A stretch of 56,119 nucleotides of DNA from a virus: the IMG/VR virus record IMGVR_UViG_3300036820_000642, positions 1 to 56,119 of that record. One strand, 5' to 3'. Every line of letters begins with the position of its first letter. Within the stretch, counting starts at the first letter, position 1. The position numbers and the translations under genes are program-made. Shown one piece after another: positions 6,067-13,514 of the stretch. Below the pieces are notes generated by a model. The model was not told the DNA's origin. It searched no databases and saw only the letters and a list, made by a program, of their open reading frames with translations.

Positions 6067-6377
6067 ACAGTCTGGGCCTGGTCCTTGAAGAGATCAGAGA
6101 CAAGGAAGTGTTCCCGACTGTCACCATGGCGGCTGAGGAGTTCCATTACAAGCCGCCATCGACAAGTCAGGCTGTCCGTGACATTCAGAACGCGATGAAT
6201 GGCGGCCGAGGCTATGACGGCCAGAACTTGCCGGGCCAGTATCAGCCGGGCGGTAATGCGCCGAACTGTGCGCATGGCCCGATGCAGTATGTAGCGCAGG
6301 GGAAGTACGGGCCGTTCTGGGCTTGTCCGCAGCCGCGTGGGGCTTATGACAAATGCAAGGCAGTCAACGCACGGTAG
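5970..6377 (+). CDS. Zinc-ribbon protein, possible ssDNA-binding recombination partner
   Basis: 135 residues from ATG 5970 with a strong GAGGGGG site. The N-terminal half (ITVTFKGGTDYGAPWITIHAAD, then LGLVLEEIRD) is alpha/beta. The C-terminus has a zinc-ribbon-like CAHG...WACPQPRGAYDKC pattern after a glycine-rich linker, similar to topoisomerase-type zinc ribbons. It overlaps the nuclease by 97 bases. Placement next to the exonuclease suggests a role in recombination or single-strand handling, which is inference. Confidence 0.6.
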   Translation: MAEEGFREGITVTFKGGTDYGAPWITIHAADVNSLGLVLEEIRDKEVFPTVTMAAEEFHYKPPSTSQAVRDIQNAMNGGRGYDGQNLPGQYQPGGNAPNCAHGPMQYVAQGKYGPFWACPQPRGAYDKCKAVNAR

Positions 6378-6397
6378 TGATTGAAGGGGGAAACAAG

Positions 6398-6613
6398 GTG
6401 ACTTACTACATTAACGTCAAGGTCGAGAACGGTGAAGCCAGCCTCGTGGATGCTGGCGGTACCCTGCCTGACGGCAAGTTTGCTATCAACGGGCATGACG
6501 CTCCGGATGGCCGGAGCATCACTGTCAATCAGTATGAGCCTGATGGCTGGCAGCTCGTTGGCTATGCGCAGGGGTATCAGCATCACTACTCGGTCGTGGC
6601 CTCGGCTCCGTAA
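6398..6613 (+). CDS. Small beta-rich hypothetical protein
   Basis: 71 residues from GTG 6398, preceded by GAAGGGGG. It is mostly strands (TYYINVKVENGEASLVD, GRSITVNQY, WQLVGYAQGYQHHYSVV). Its stop overlaps the ATG of the ATPase gene by one base. No family is recognised; it may be an accessory factor of the ATPase. Confidence 0.6.
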   Translation: MTYYINVKVENGEASLVDAGGTLPDGKFAINGHDAPDGRSITVNQYEPDGWQLVGYAQGYQHHYSVVASAP

Positions 6614-7452
6614 TGCTTAGCCTCGCTCAGGCGTTGGTGGTTCGGGGGGCGGCCGGTGTGCCGCTCCCCACCGCCTACCCGTCACTAGCACGGGCAGGCT
6701 GCCACATCTGCCGCTCACAGTTGTCCCTCATCGTGGGGAAGCCAGGCGCATGCAAGTCCACGCTTGCTATGTGCATGCTCGCCAGGATGAAGGTGCCAAC
6801 CCTGGCTTTCGTCCTGGACTCCAATGAGCTGACTGTGTCGGCACGGTTCGCCGCTATCGCGACGGGTGAACCGTTCGCCGACGTGAAACAGGCAGTGATA
6901 TCAGGCACCGCGGACTATCGGCAAACACTGATATCGGAGATGAACAATATCCAGGTGTGTTTCAGTGCGCCTGGCCCCGAGGACGTTGAAAGGGAAATGC
7001 GGGGATTCGAGCAGCGCTTTGGTTTGCCACCCGATTGCGTGCTGGTAGACAATCTCGGGAACCAAACCAGCTCTCTTGAGAATGAGTGGGCCGCGCTCAA
7101 GGCGCTGTCGCTTGAGTATGACAGTTTGGCGAAGGATGCTGAGTGCGCGATCATCGCGACTCATCACACTACTGACATGACTTCGGATGGTCCTGCGGAC
7201 CGGACGAAAATATTGGGGAAGATCACTCAGTATGCACGGGTCATTCTCAGTGTTGGGTATAATGAAAGTGAGGGACGCTTGGGTGTGGCCGTCGTGAAGA
7301 ATACCGAAGGCCCGTCTGATCCCAAGGCTGAACGTCCCATTTCTTTCGCCATTGATCCCGGCCGGATGCAGATTACCGAGGATACCGGGAAATTCTTCCG
7401 TCGAGGGGGCGGTTGGGGTGGCGGGTTCTGGACACCTGAAGATGACGACTAA
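6613..7452 (+). CDS. RecA/DnaB-like ATPase, altered Walker A
   Basis: 279 residues with the layout of the RecA-fold NTPases or DnaB-like helicases common in actinophages. Walker A is at residues 42-50 (GKPGACKST), Walker B at VLVDNLG (about 142-148), then the sensor-like IIATHHTTD and a glycine-rich C-terminus. The glycine normally just before the Walker A lysine is replaced by Cys47, with codon TGC at 6751-6753 instead of an expected GGC. It probably unwinds DNA or remodels recombination or replication complexes. ATP binding may be weakened. Confidence 0.75.
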   Translation: MLSLAQALVVRGAAGVPLPTAYPSLARAGCHICRSQLSLIVGKPGACKSTLAMCMLARMKVPTLAFVLDSNELTVSARFAAIATGEPFADVKQAVISGTADYRQTLISEMNNIQVCFSAPGPEDVEREMRGFEQRFGLPPDCVLVDNLGNQTSSLENEWAALKALSLEYDSLAKDAECAIIATHHTTDMTSDGPADRTKILGKITQYARVILSVGYNESEGRLGVAVVKNTEGPSDPKAERPISFAIDPGRMQITEDTGKFFRRGGGWGGGFWTPEDDD

Positions 7453-7711
7453 TGTGCAGGTTCTTATCAAGCAGTCATGCCCGCAGGGGCTCACTGGTGA
7501 TGACCTTGCGGAACTGTTTGGTGATGGTGAACGGCTCCGGGAGTTCAATCATTGGATGCGTGGGCAGACAATGAGTGTCTGTGATGGACGGGAATACAAC
7601 TATGCGGAGAAACGGTATCAGCCGACTAAATGCGCGGGGCACCCGCATGGCGTAGTGGCGTACCCGTGGGATGTCGAACGTTTCTTGCTGGGACTGCCAG
7701 TAATTGACTAA
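7442..7711 (+). CDS. Hypothetical protein
   Basis: 89 residues from ATG 7442, overlapping the ATPase by 11 bases. The C-terminal half has scattered Cys and His residues (MSVCDGREYNY, TKCAGHPHGVVAYPW) that could bind a metal. Function unknown. Confidence 0.55.
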   Translation: MTTNVQVLIKQSCPQGLTGDDLAELFGDGERLREFNHWMRGQTMSVCDGREYNYAEKRYQPTKCAGHPHGVVAYPWDVERFLLGLPVID

Positions 7712-7721
7712 GGGGGAAGTG

Positions 7722-8075
7722 ATGGATGCTGCGATCAAAGAACAGTGGATCAAAGACCTACGCTCCGGTGAGTTCGAGCAGGGCCGCGGGAAACTGGAAG
7801 AGGACCACCAGTTTTGTTGCCTCGGGGTGCTGTGTTTCCGCGCTGCGGAGGCAGGTATTACTAGCCGGGTCGTGGAGGCTAACGGTGTCGTGACGTATGG
7901 CGGCATGGATGGTGTGCCTCCTAGTGAAGTCCTGAAGTGGGCCGGGTTGAATATTTATGAGGCGCAGGGCCGTTATGCGCCGGCTGATGGTGAAGAACGC
8001 TGGCTCACTATGGACAATGACAGAGATCGTCATGGCTTCGATCAGATCGCGGACACGATCGAGAAGCATTTCTAG
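7722..8075 (+). CDS. CCLGV-family protein, copy 4
   Basis: 117 residues from ATG 7722 with an AGGGGGAAGTG ribosome site. It matches the family (DLRSGEFEQGRGKL, FCCLGVLCFRAAEAG, LKWAGL, FDQIADTIEKHF) but lies outside the nuclease island, so copies are scattered as well as tandem. Possibly cytosolic; no signal or membrane segment is seen. Confidence 0.75.
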   Translation: MDAAIKEQWIKDLRSGEFEQGRGKLEEDHQFCCLGVLCFRAAEAGITSRVVEANGVVTYGGMDGVPPSEVLKWAGLNIYEAQGRYAPADGEERWLTMDNDRDRHGFDQIADTIEKHF

Positions 8076-8086
8076 AAGGGGCGCAC

Positions 8087-8257
8087 GTGCTTACTGCGGT
8101 TGCGGCAGCGGAACGGCCTGTGTACGGGGTGGCTTGGGGTAACCATTCGACGCCTTTGACTGATTACATGGACCTTGGGGAGGCCAGCGAGATTGCGCGT
8201 CTCTTGAAGGGGACTGTGTTGATGCGGTTCGAGCCGGGTTCCTGGGTCGAGTTGTGA
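8087..8257 (+). CDS. Small hypothetical protein (56 aa)
   Basis: GTG 8087 with AAGGGG upstream, ending in a GTGA overlap with the cysteine-rich gene. Residues include PVYGVAWGNHSTPLTDY and EIARLLKGTVLMRFEPGSWVE, a compact alpha/beta pattern. No family is recognised. Confidence 0.55.
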   Translation: MLTAVAAAERPVYGVAWGNHSTPLTDYMDLGEASEIARLLKGTVLMRFEPGSWVEL

Positions 8258-8577
8258 TCTGCCTGCCTTGCCGTAAGGCAGGCGAGGACAACAAGAACGG
8301 GAACGGGTTTGATGCCAGCCTGTTGCATGACTTCTGTGACAATCTCGACTTGCATCCGGGGTCGGCTCCGAATTGGTGTGATTGTCAGCATGTGACGGTT
8401 CCTTTTGAGGAGCCGTACGGGTGCGTCAACTGCGATGGCAGGAAGTGTATGGATTGTGTGTGCCGGATATGGCATGACGAATGCAAGGATGACTGCCCGG
8501 AATGCTGTGATCCTTGCTACTGCATGGAGCCGATGGCGGCTTGGGAGAGATCACTAATGGAGGGGATCAGGGAATGA
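8254..8577 (+). CDS. Cysteine-rich protein (16 Cys in 107 aa)
   Basis: 107 residues from GTG 8254. Pairs CLPC, CDC, CVNC and CMDCVC plus a dense C-terminal cluster (DCPECCDPCYC) suggest several zinc sites or an iron-sulfur cluster. It is acidic, with no signal peptide, so it should be cytosolic. It overlaps its neighbours by 4 bases on both sides. I do not recognise the family. Confidence 0.65.
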   Translation: MICLPCRKAGEDNKNGNGFDASLLHDFCDNLDLHPGSAPNWCDCQHVTVPFEEPYGCVNCDGRKCMDCVCRIWHDECKDDCPECCDPCYCMEPMAAWERSLMEGIRE

Positions 8578-8828
8578 ACGAGAAGACTGTTATCCAGGAG
8601 CTAGCGGAATTCCTGAAGGCCAGGGCGGAAGCCCTGGAGGCCAAGGCCAAGTCAGAAGTGACTCAGCACATGTCGAATTCGGAAGTGCTTGAGGAGATCG
8701 CCAAGGAGTTCCGGTCCATCGGTGCGCGGGTGGTCGCGCAGCTCAAGGCGCGTGGCCTCCACGTGCCAGCTCCGCGCGCCCAGGCGCCTGCCGAGGCGCC
8801 TGCCGCTCCGGCTGATGGCAAGCCCTAG
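8574..8828 (+). CDS. Helical protein with Ala/Pro-rich tail
   Basis: 84 residues from ATG 8574. Residues 5-55 form a long charged helix (ELAEFLKARAEALEAKAKSE), likely a coiled coil, followed by a proline- and alanine-rich tail. It overlaps the resolvase-like gene. It may be an oligomerisation or adaptor protein. Confidence 0.55.
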   Translation: MNEKTVIQELAEFLKARAEALEAKAKSEVTQHMSNSEVLEEIAKEFRSIGARVVAQLKARGLHVPAPRAQAPAEAPAAPADGKP

Positions 8829-9150
8829 GGTCGTCCGGGCTCGTGACACTGAGCGGCTGCTAGCCGCGGATCTCCGGCAGTCGGGGGCGCCCGACGCGAG
8901 GGCTGTGGGCGCCTCCCTGCCAGGCAGGGACATCCTCGGGCTACCTGGTGTCGCTATCGAGGTGAAGGCCAGGGCGAACCTGGACATGCGTGCCGCGCTG
9001 AAGCAGGCGAAGCGGAACGCGGAGAACGATCACCCCCTGGTGGTCGTGCGGTGTAACGGGCAGGGCGAAGCCCACATTGACGAATGGGTGACCCTCATAA
9101 CGTGGGGGGACATGAAGGAATTGTTGACAGAGGCAGGGTATCTGGCGTGA
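8815..9150 (+). CDS. Holliday-junction-resolvase-like nuclease
   Basis: 111 residues from ATG 8815. The core GRDILGLPGVAIEVKARANL matches the D...E-x-K catalytic pattern of small PD-(D/E)XK resolvases of the Hjc/VRR-NUC type. It is followed by a helix with KQAKRNAENDHPLVVVRCNG, where the glutamine-containing helix is also typical. It likely resolves branched replication or recombination intermediates before packaging. Confidence 0.7.
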   Translation: MASPRVVRARDTERLLAADLRQSGAPDARAVGASLPGRDILGLPGVAIEVKARANLDMRAALKQAKRNAENDHPLVVVRCNGQGEAHIDEWVTLITWGDMKELLTEAGYLA

Positions 9151-9353
9151 AAATTTTTCTCAGTTCGTGGGCTGATAAGGAGTTCACGGCTGACCCGGAT
9201 CTAGAGAAGTCGATCCGGACGGCTCTGGAAATGGACGATCCGGCGTTTGAGCTGTGTCATGTCCTGGACTGCTACACGAGTGACCTGGATTACTGCGTTG
9301 ATGTGGTGATCCGTGAGGATGATGACGCTGTCCTGTTTGAGGATGAGCTGTGA
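9147..9353 (+). CDS. Small acidic protein
   Basis: 68 residues from GTG 9147, overlapping the resolvase stop. It is very acidic at the C-terminus (VVIREDDDAVLFEDEL) and otherwise alpha/beta. Acidic small phage proteins are sometimes DNA mimics, but nothing here proves that. Confidence 0.55.
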   Translation: MKIFLSSWADKEFTADPDLEKSIRTALEMDDPAFELCHVLDCYTSDLDYCVDVVIREDDDAVLFEDEL

Positions 9354-9532
9354 TGGATCAGGCACGGTGGGAAGCGAGAGAGAACGTTATCCGTGCGGCT
9401 CTGCACCGGGTGACCGCTGACTACGGTGATGAAACCAGCGCGCATTATGACGCTGACCGCGAGTATGCAGATGACTGGCTGGACAGTGCAGCGGCCGGCC
9501 TCGCCGAGGCAATCAAGGGAGACAAGCCGTGA
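9353..9532 (+). CDS. Small helical protein
   Basis: 59 residues from ATG 9353 (GTG 9350 is an alternative one codon earlier). Mostly helical and acidic (ENVIRAALHRVTADYGDET, then LDSAAAGLAEAIKG). It overlaps both neighbours. No family is recognised. Confidence 0.5.
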   Translation: MDQARWEARENVIRAALHRVTADYGDETSAHYDADREYADDWLDSAAAGLAEAIKGDKP

Positions 9533-9699
9533 AGGGTTACGGGCAGGTCGCCTTTGAGGCATACGCCAACCACGTGGAATGGACTAACCATGCGGGCGTG
9601 GCAATACCACCATGGGATGGACTGTCTCATCTGACTCAGCAGGCGTGGGAAGAGGCCGCATTGGCGGCCATTTACGAGACGGAGACGAAGCGGGTATGA
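9529..9699 (+). CDS. Small phage protein (56 aa)
   Basis: GTG 9529 to TGA 9699. The pattern YGQVAFEAYANHVEW, IPPWDGL and QQAWEEAALAAI is a common small phage protein type of unknown function, with a conserved Pro-Pro-Trp and a C-terminal helix. It is coupled by 4-base overlaps to both neighbours. Confidence 0.6.
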   Translation: MKGYGQVAFEAYANHVEWTNHAGVAIPPWDGLSHLTQQAWEEAALAAIYETETKRV

Positions 9700-9902
9700 C
9701 TCCAGAGGAAAAGATCGGCAAGAAGCTCGGCGCATTCATAGCCGAGGCGGGTGTTGGTGCGCTCGGCGCCTGGTGGCTGACGCTCGCTTGGCCTTCCCTG
9801 TTCGACCGTCACCCCGGCTTCTGGATCATGTGGGCTGTCGTCTCGATCGCCGAATGGATTATTGCTGTGTGCATGAAGGGAGAACTGTTGACCAATGGTT
9901 GA
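9696..9902 (+). CDS. Two-pass membrane protein
   Basis: 68 residues from ATG 9696. Two hydrophobic helices (GVGALGAWWLTLAWPSLF and GFWIMWAVVSIAEWIIAVCM) predict a hairpin in the membrane. Encoded between replication genes, its role is unclear. Confidence 0.6.
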   Translation: MTPEEKIGKKLGAFIAEAGVGALGAWWLTLAWPSLFDRHPGFWIMWAVVSIAEWIIAVCMKGELLTNG

Positions 9903-10578
9903 GTTTGAACCGATACTCGTTCACCGGTCTTTCGGGAAGATCTCTCGACTGTTCCGGGACGGCGTGTACACGGAGAAGATCGACGGTACGCAACTGGGTG
10001 TCGGTGTGATGCTCGTCAAGGATGGGATGCGCGGGCATCCTGACCTTGACTCGCCTGCTGTGAAGCTCGGGAAATACTCGGATGGCACCGAGTACGCGAT
10101 TTATGCGCAGTCCCGTAACCGGCTGATTTCCCCGTTTGACGACAACTACAGTTCTGCGGCGTGGGTGCATGACAACGCGGAGACGCTAGCGGCCGACCTT
10201 GGTCCCGGCCTCCATTTCGGTGAATGGTGGGGGCATGGTATCCAGAGGAACTACGGGCAGCGGCAGAAATTTTTTTCACTTTTCAACGTCCAAAAGTGGG
10301 AGCCGGTAGCGGAGTCTTTCAAGACTCCGAATCTCCGGACTGTGCCTGTGCTGTCCAGGTTCACGTTCAGCACCGCGGAGGCAAGCCGCGTGCTCACCGA
10401 TCTGGCGATGAATGGTTCCCATGCTGCTCCGGGTTACATGAACCCGGAGGGGATCGTTGTGTTTCATCCGGCGTCACAGTCTCTGTTTAAGGCGACGATT
10501 GACAACGACTCGCGACCTAAGTCGTTGTCGCAGCGGCGTCGCCTGGCTGTGGTGGATGGCGAGGATCTTGCCGCGTGA
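9895..10578 (+). CDS. RNA/DNA ligase-type nucleotidyltransferase
   Basis: 227 residues from ATG 9895. Ligase motif I is at residues 27-32 (EKIDGT), with Lys28 the AMP-accepting lysine. Others are HFGEWWGHG (IIIa-like), FSLFNV (III), PEGIVVF (IV) and LFKATID (V). Its size and motif spacing fit a minimal RNA ligase (Rnl2-like fold) without extra domains. It could repair cleaved tRNA or nicked nucleic acid. Whether the substrate is RNA or DNA cannot be told from sequence alone. Confidence 0.75.
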   Translation: MVEFEPILVHRSFGKISRLFRDGVYTEKIDGTQLGVGVMLVKDGMRGHPDLDSPAVKLGKYSDGTEYAIYAQSRNRLISPFDDNYSSAAWVHDNAETLAADLGPGLHFGEWWGHGIQRNYGQRQKFFSLFNVQKWEPVAESFKTPNLRTVPVLSRFTFSTAEASRVLTDLAMNGSHAAPGYMNPEGIVVFHPASQSLFKATIDNDSRPKSLSQRRRLAVVDGEDLAA

Positions 10579-10960
10579 TGGGCGGCCTTCTATCCGGGAT
10601 GTCCTTGACCATTATGGCGCGGAGCAGGCCAGAGGGTCGGGTGGATGGAGAACCATCCGGTGTCCATTCCACGAAGACCGGCGCCCTTCGGCGAGGATCA
10701 ATGAGGACGAGCAGCTTTTTACTTGTTTCCCTTGCCAGGTCTCTGGTGACGCCTATGAGGTCGTGAAATGGAAAGAGGGGGTGGGATTCCTTGAGGCTAA
10801 GCACTTCATACAGGATGTCATTGGAGCAGATGGCGGCGTCGTACGAGACGACGCTGCACGAAGCCGGGTGGGAGGCCGCCGCCTATTTGAAGGCACGGGG
10901 AATAGACAAGGACGCCGCAAAGTCCTACAGGCTCGGCCTCGTAAACAACGCGTGGCCTGA
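10556..10960 (+). CDS. Primase, CHC2 zinc-binding part
   Basis: Up to 134 residues from ATG 10556 (TTG 10568 is also possible). It has the DnaG-type zinc finger CPFHEDRRPSARIN followed by FTCFPCQ, then AYEVVKWKEGVGFLEAKHFI. After about 10815 the reading looks out of frame: the tail is Arg/Gly-rich, and the matching primase sequence continues one base shifted in the gene at 10815. Zinc finger and TOPRIM parts are therefore in two overlapping frames. This could be a two-gene primase, a +1 frameshift or a mutation. Confidence 0.7.
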   Translation: MARILPRDGRPSIRDVLDHYGAEQARGSGGWRTIRCPFHEDRRPSARINEDEQLFTCFPCQVSGDAYEVVKWKEGVGFLEAKHFIQDVIGADGGVVRDDAARSRVGGRRLFEGTGNRQGRRKVLQARPRKQRVA

Positions 10961-11468
10961 CCACGCGCAATACGCGGGAATGCTGTGCATCCCGTACATC
11001 ACCACCTTGGGTGGTGTCGTCTCACTGAAGTTCCGCAGACCGCATACCTGCGGAGAGCAGTGCCAGCATGCGAAGTACATCAGCCCGTATGACACGAGGC
11101 TGTATAACGCGGTCGCCTTGGATAAGGCGGACCAGCTCGGTTACATATGTGTTTGTGAAGGGGAGTTTGATGCCATCATATTGGACCACGCAGGTTTCCC
11201 CGCAGTGGGGATACCCGGAGTGGAATGCTGGTCCGCCCACCCGGAGTGGGCCGGATTGTTCACCGGCCACCAGCGAGTATTCGTCTTCTGCGATCCGGAC
11301 GAACCGGGGGAACGACTGGGTAAGGCCATTGTCAGATCCGTTGGGAGCGCAGTCCGCTGCGTCTCCCTCGGAGCCGATGTCAACGACTATTTCAGCAACG
11401 AGTGCGGAGGAGACAGGAATGAGTTCAGAGAACGTATATGTGAATGGCTCGGTGTTCAAGCCGGGTGA
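10815..11468 (+). CDS. Primase, TOPRIM catalytic part
   Basis: About 217 residues from ATG 10815. It contains AAYLKARGIDKDAAKSYRLGLV (DnaG linker), then the TOPRIM core: CVCEGEFDAI with the catalytic Glu, FVFCDPDEPG with the DxD pair, and GADVNDYF. It makes RNA primers together with the CHC2 part. No good ribosome site precedes ATG 10815, which lies inside the frame of the upstream gene. Reinitiation or frameshifting is needed unless a base is wrong in the sequence. Confidence 0.7.
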   Translation: MSLEQMAASYETTLHEAGWEAAAYLKARGIDKDAAKSYRLGLVNNAWPDHAQYAGMLCIPYITTLGGVVSLKFRRPHTCGEQCQHAKYISPYDTRLYNAVALDKADQLGYICVCEGEFDAIILDHAGFPAVGIPGVECWSAHPEWAGLFTGHQRVFVFCDPDEPGERLGKAIVRSVGSAVRCVSLGADVNDYFSNECGGDRNEFRERICEWLGVQAG

Positions 11469-11775
11469 CCGTGTGCGCGTCGTCATTGAGGGCACCGTTA
11501 AGGACAGGGCTGGGAACATGTGGGCATCCGTGGTTCCCGACTCGCTCCAACTGACTGTTGATGACGGGAAGGGAGACATTCTCCTCCCCACGGAGCGGCT
11601 TACCAGCGCCTCCCACATCGACCCCGAGTTCATCGCGGGCCGCGCCTATGTGGATGGTGACGGTGATTGGCTGCTGCGCACTGATGATGACCGGTGGATC
11701 GACTATGAAGGCGATTACTGGGATCACGATGGTGCTACGCGGCCTGTGCGTGCCGCGGAGGCTGTGACTGTTTAA
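11419..11775 (+). CDS. Beta-rich hypothetical protein
   Basis: 118 residues from ATG 11419, with GGAGACAGGA before it. Residues 9-60 resemble a small beta-barrel (FKPGDRVRVVIEGTVKDRAG). The C-terminus is rich in Asp and Trp (DGDGDWLLRTDDDRWIDYEG). It overlaps the primase by 50 bases and ends before a strong terminator. Confidence 0.6.
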   Translation: MSSENVYVNGSVFKPGDRVRVVIEGTVKDRAGNMWASVVPDSLQLTVDDGKGDILLPTERLTSASHIDPEFIAGRAYVDGDGDWLLRTDDDRWIDYEGDYWDHDGATRPVRAAEAVTV

Positions 11776-11785
11776 CTGACGGGTG

Positions 11786-11822
11786 CCGGAGCCCCGCTGC
11801 GGCGGGGCTCCGGTTCTCTCTT
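11786..11822 (+). terminator. Strong intrinsic terminator
   Basis: A perfect 12-bp stem, CCGGAGCCCCGC (11786-11797) with GCGGGGCTCCGG (11802-11813), with loop TGCG and a TTCTCTCTT tail. It follows the stop at 11775 and closes the replication operon or attenuates it before the phosphoesterase genes. Confidence 0.8.
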
Positions 11823-11837
11823 GGGGAGGGGAAACGA

Positions 11838-11960
11838 ATGAGTGTGTATCCGTGCTGCCACGGGCAGGACATTTGCCCGCAACACTTGCAGCAGCAGCAG
11901 GAAGATAAGAAGTGGCGTGACAACCAGTTGTCTGGCCGTTTCACGGGGACGAGGCTGTGA
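11838..11960 (+). CDS. Tiny Cys/Gln-rich protein (40 aa)
   Basis: ATG 11838 with an excellent GGGGAGGGG site. It reads MSVYPCCHGQDICPQH, then a Gln run and a basic end. Two cysteine groups with histidines (CCH, C-x2-H) may bind zinc. Its stop overlaps GTG 11957 of the phosphoesterase. Confidence 0.6.
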   Translation: MSVYPCCHGQDICPQHLQQQQEDKKWRDNQLSGRFTGTRL

Positions 11961-12766
11961 GTCAGCGGATTGTCGTGGTATCGGATATGCAGATCCCATA
12001 CCACGATGAGAATGCGGTGCTGGGGCTCGTCCGGTTCATTTCTGATTTTCAGCCGGACATGCTCGTCAACGTCGGTGACGATATTGACTCGCCGCAGACC
12101 TCCTATTGGTGTAAGGGGAAGGCTGGCGAGTATCAGGCTACGTTGCAACGCGACATTGACCAGACACGGCATGTGCATGGGTTGTTTCGTGAGGCGCTGG
12201 GCGCGAAACCCTACCATGTGTCGCGGTCGAATCATGGTGACCGGACGGGCCGGTATATCGCCCAGTATGCGCCTGCACTCCAGAAGCTCCGGTGTCTGGA
12301 GTTGCCGCGCCTGCTCGGCTATGACGAGCTGGGTATCCAGTACCACCGTGAGCCGTTCCCGGTGGCTCCCGGCTGGGTGTGCGCTCACGGGGATGAGGGG
12401 ACGCTCTCGCTCATTGCCGGGCGAACCGCTGGGCTCTTGGCTGAGAAGTGGGGCACTAGCGTTGTTTGCGGTCACACACACAGGGCCGGTATCACCAGCC
12501 GTTCATACGGGTACGGCGGGCACGTCAACCGCACAGTGACCGGTATGGAAGTCGGCCACCTCATGTGCATGGGCGAAGCCGGTTACCTGCCTGGCGGTTA
12601 CGGCGACTGGCAAGAAGCCTTCGGCATCCTTTACGTCTCCGGGGAATCAGTGTCACCTGTTCTCGTGCCCGTGCACGAGGGCGGTTATTTCACAGTGGAG
12701 GGGGTGGAATATGGAAGTGTCGCAAGCCGTGATGTTCACGCCTGGGACAATGAGTCGTCTCCATGA
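11957..12766 (+). CDS. Calcineurin-like metallophosphoesterase
   Basis: 269 residues from GTG 11957. The metal-site motifs are in order: SDMQIPYHD (DxQ in place of the usual DxH), VGDDID (GDxxD), SNHGDR (the GNH motif variant), AHGDEG and CGHTHRAG (GHTH). Such enzymes hydrolyse phosphomono- or diesters, including nucleic acids or nucleotides. The substrate is unknown. It overlaps the sigma-like gene by 56 bases. Confidence 0.8.
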   Translation: MSQRIVVVSDMQIPYHDENAVLGLVRFISDFQPDMLVNVGDDIDSPQTSYWCKGKAGEYQATLQRDIDQTRHVHGLFREALGAKPYHVSRSNHGDRTGRYIAQYAPALQKLRCLELPRLLGYDELGIQYHREPFPVAPGWVCAHGDEGTLSLIAGRTAGLLAEKWGTSVVCGHTHRAGITSRSYGYGGHVNRTVTGMEVGHLMCMGEAGYLPGGYGDWQEAFGILYVSGESVSPVLVPVHEGGYFTVEGVEYGSVASRDVHAWDNESSP

Positions 12767-13388
12767 CCTCATCCCCGAAATCGCATCTAAAAGACGCAGA
12801 TTCTACCGGGGGGTATGTCGTGATGATCTTGAAGCGTCCATGTGGCTCGCAGCCTGCGAACAGGCCGCGAAGGTGGAGGCGCTGTCCGCTGAGGGACCTG
12901 TGGCCGCGCTGGAGGTTCTGCTAACACGCGCCGCTACGGCGGCGCAGGCTGCCGAGGAACGCGAGTACAGGGCACGGAAGGCGCTACGAGCCGGTTACGC
13001 GCCGAGGGATGAACAGTTCTACAGTGTCGGCGCGTTGCGCCGTCTCCTGCCCGCCTACCTCGATGGCGGGGTGTCTGCGGCGCCGCCGCAGGGCAGGGAC
13101 GGCAGCGCGGGCGCCAGGCCCACGGGCGCCGAACAGTACGGTGATTGGCTGTGCACCATGACTGACCTGGATACTGCGCTCAGCGCGGTCTCTGGCTATC
13201 ATCGCGGCATCTTGACGCGTTATTTCGAGTTCCCACAAGGTAAGTCGGGGTGGTCCCATCAGGAGATCTCCAGTGCGCTCGGTATCCCACCGGAGACGCT
13301 GCGGAAACGTGTATACCGGGCGCTGAAAGCGGTACAGAGGGAGCTTGGCGGCGATTCGCCGTATCGGGGAGACCGGCCGGGTTCTTGA
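12711..13388 (+). CDS. Sigma-70 region 4-like transcription factor
   Basis: 225 residues from ATG 12711. The C-terminal 65 residues (DLDTALSAVSGYHRGILTRYF, then HQEISSALGIPPETLRKRVYRALKAV) form a sigma region 4 type helix-turn-helix. The N-terminal part is helical with an Ala-rich region and lacks an obvious region 2. It could redirect host RNA polymerase to middle or late promoters. It is the last gene of the plus-strand early block, ending in a terminator shared with the convergent minus genes. Confidence 0.65.
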   Translation: MEVSQAVMFTPGTMSRLHDLIPEIASKRRRFYRGVCRDDLEASMWLAACEQAAKVEALSAEGPVAALEVLLTRAATAAQAAEEREYRARKALRAGYAPRDEQFYSVGALRRLLPAYLDGGVSAAPPQGRDGSAGARPTGAEQYGDWLCTMTDLDTALSAVSGYHRGILTRYFEFPQGKSGWSHQEISSALGIPPETLRKRVYRALKAVQRELGGDSPYRGDRPGS

Positions 13389-13407
13389 ACCGGTCTCCCC
13401 CCCTTTT
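13366..13407. terminator. Terminator between convergent genes
   Basis: An 11-bp stem GGGGAGACCGG (13366-13376) pairs with CCGGTCTCCCC (13390-13400), followed by CCCTTTT on the plus strand. It overlaps the end of the sigma-like gene and lies just past the minus-strand stop at 13407, so it can serve both directions. Confidence 0.7.
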
Positions 13408-13514
13408 CAGTGGATGATGATGATCGTCGCGACGACTGCGGCGAGGAACAGCCAGCAGAAGACATATGCGTACCGGTCCCGGTTGCGGCTGGGACCGGCG
13501 TGCATTCCGCTCAT
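13407..13514 (-). CDS. Tiny membrane protein (35 aa)
   Basis: The minus-strand ATG at 13514 has GGGGAA upstream. Residues 15-35 form one hydrophobic helix (YVFCWLFLAAVVATIIIIH) after a short basic head. Its start overlaps the stop of the gene at 13511 (ATGA), so the two are co-translated. Single-pass phage membrane peptide of unknown role. Confidence 0.6.
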   Translation of the reverse strand: MSGMHAGPSRNRDRYAYVFCWLFLAAVVATIIIIH

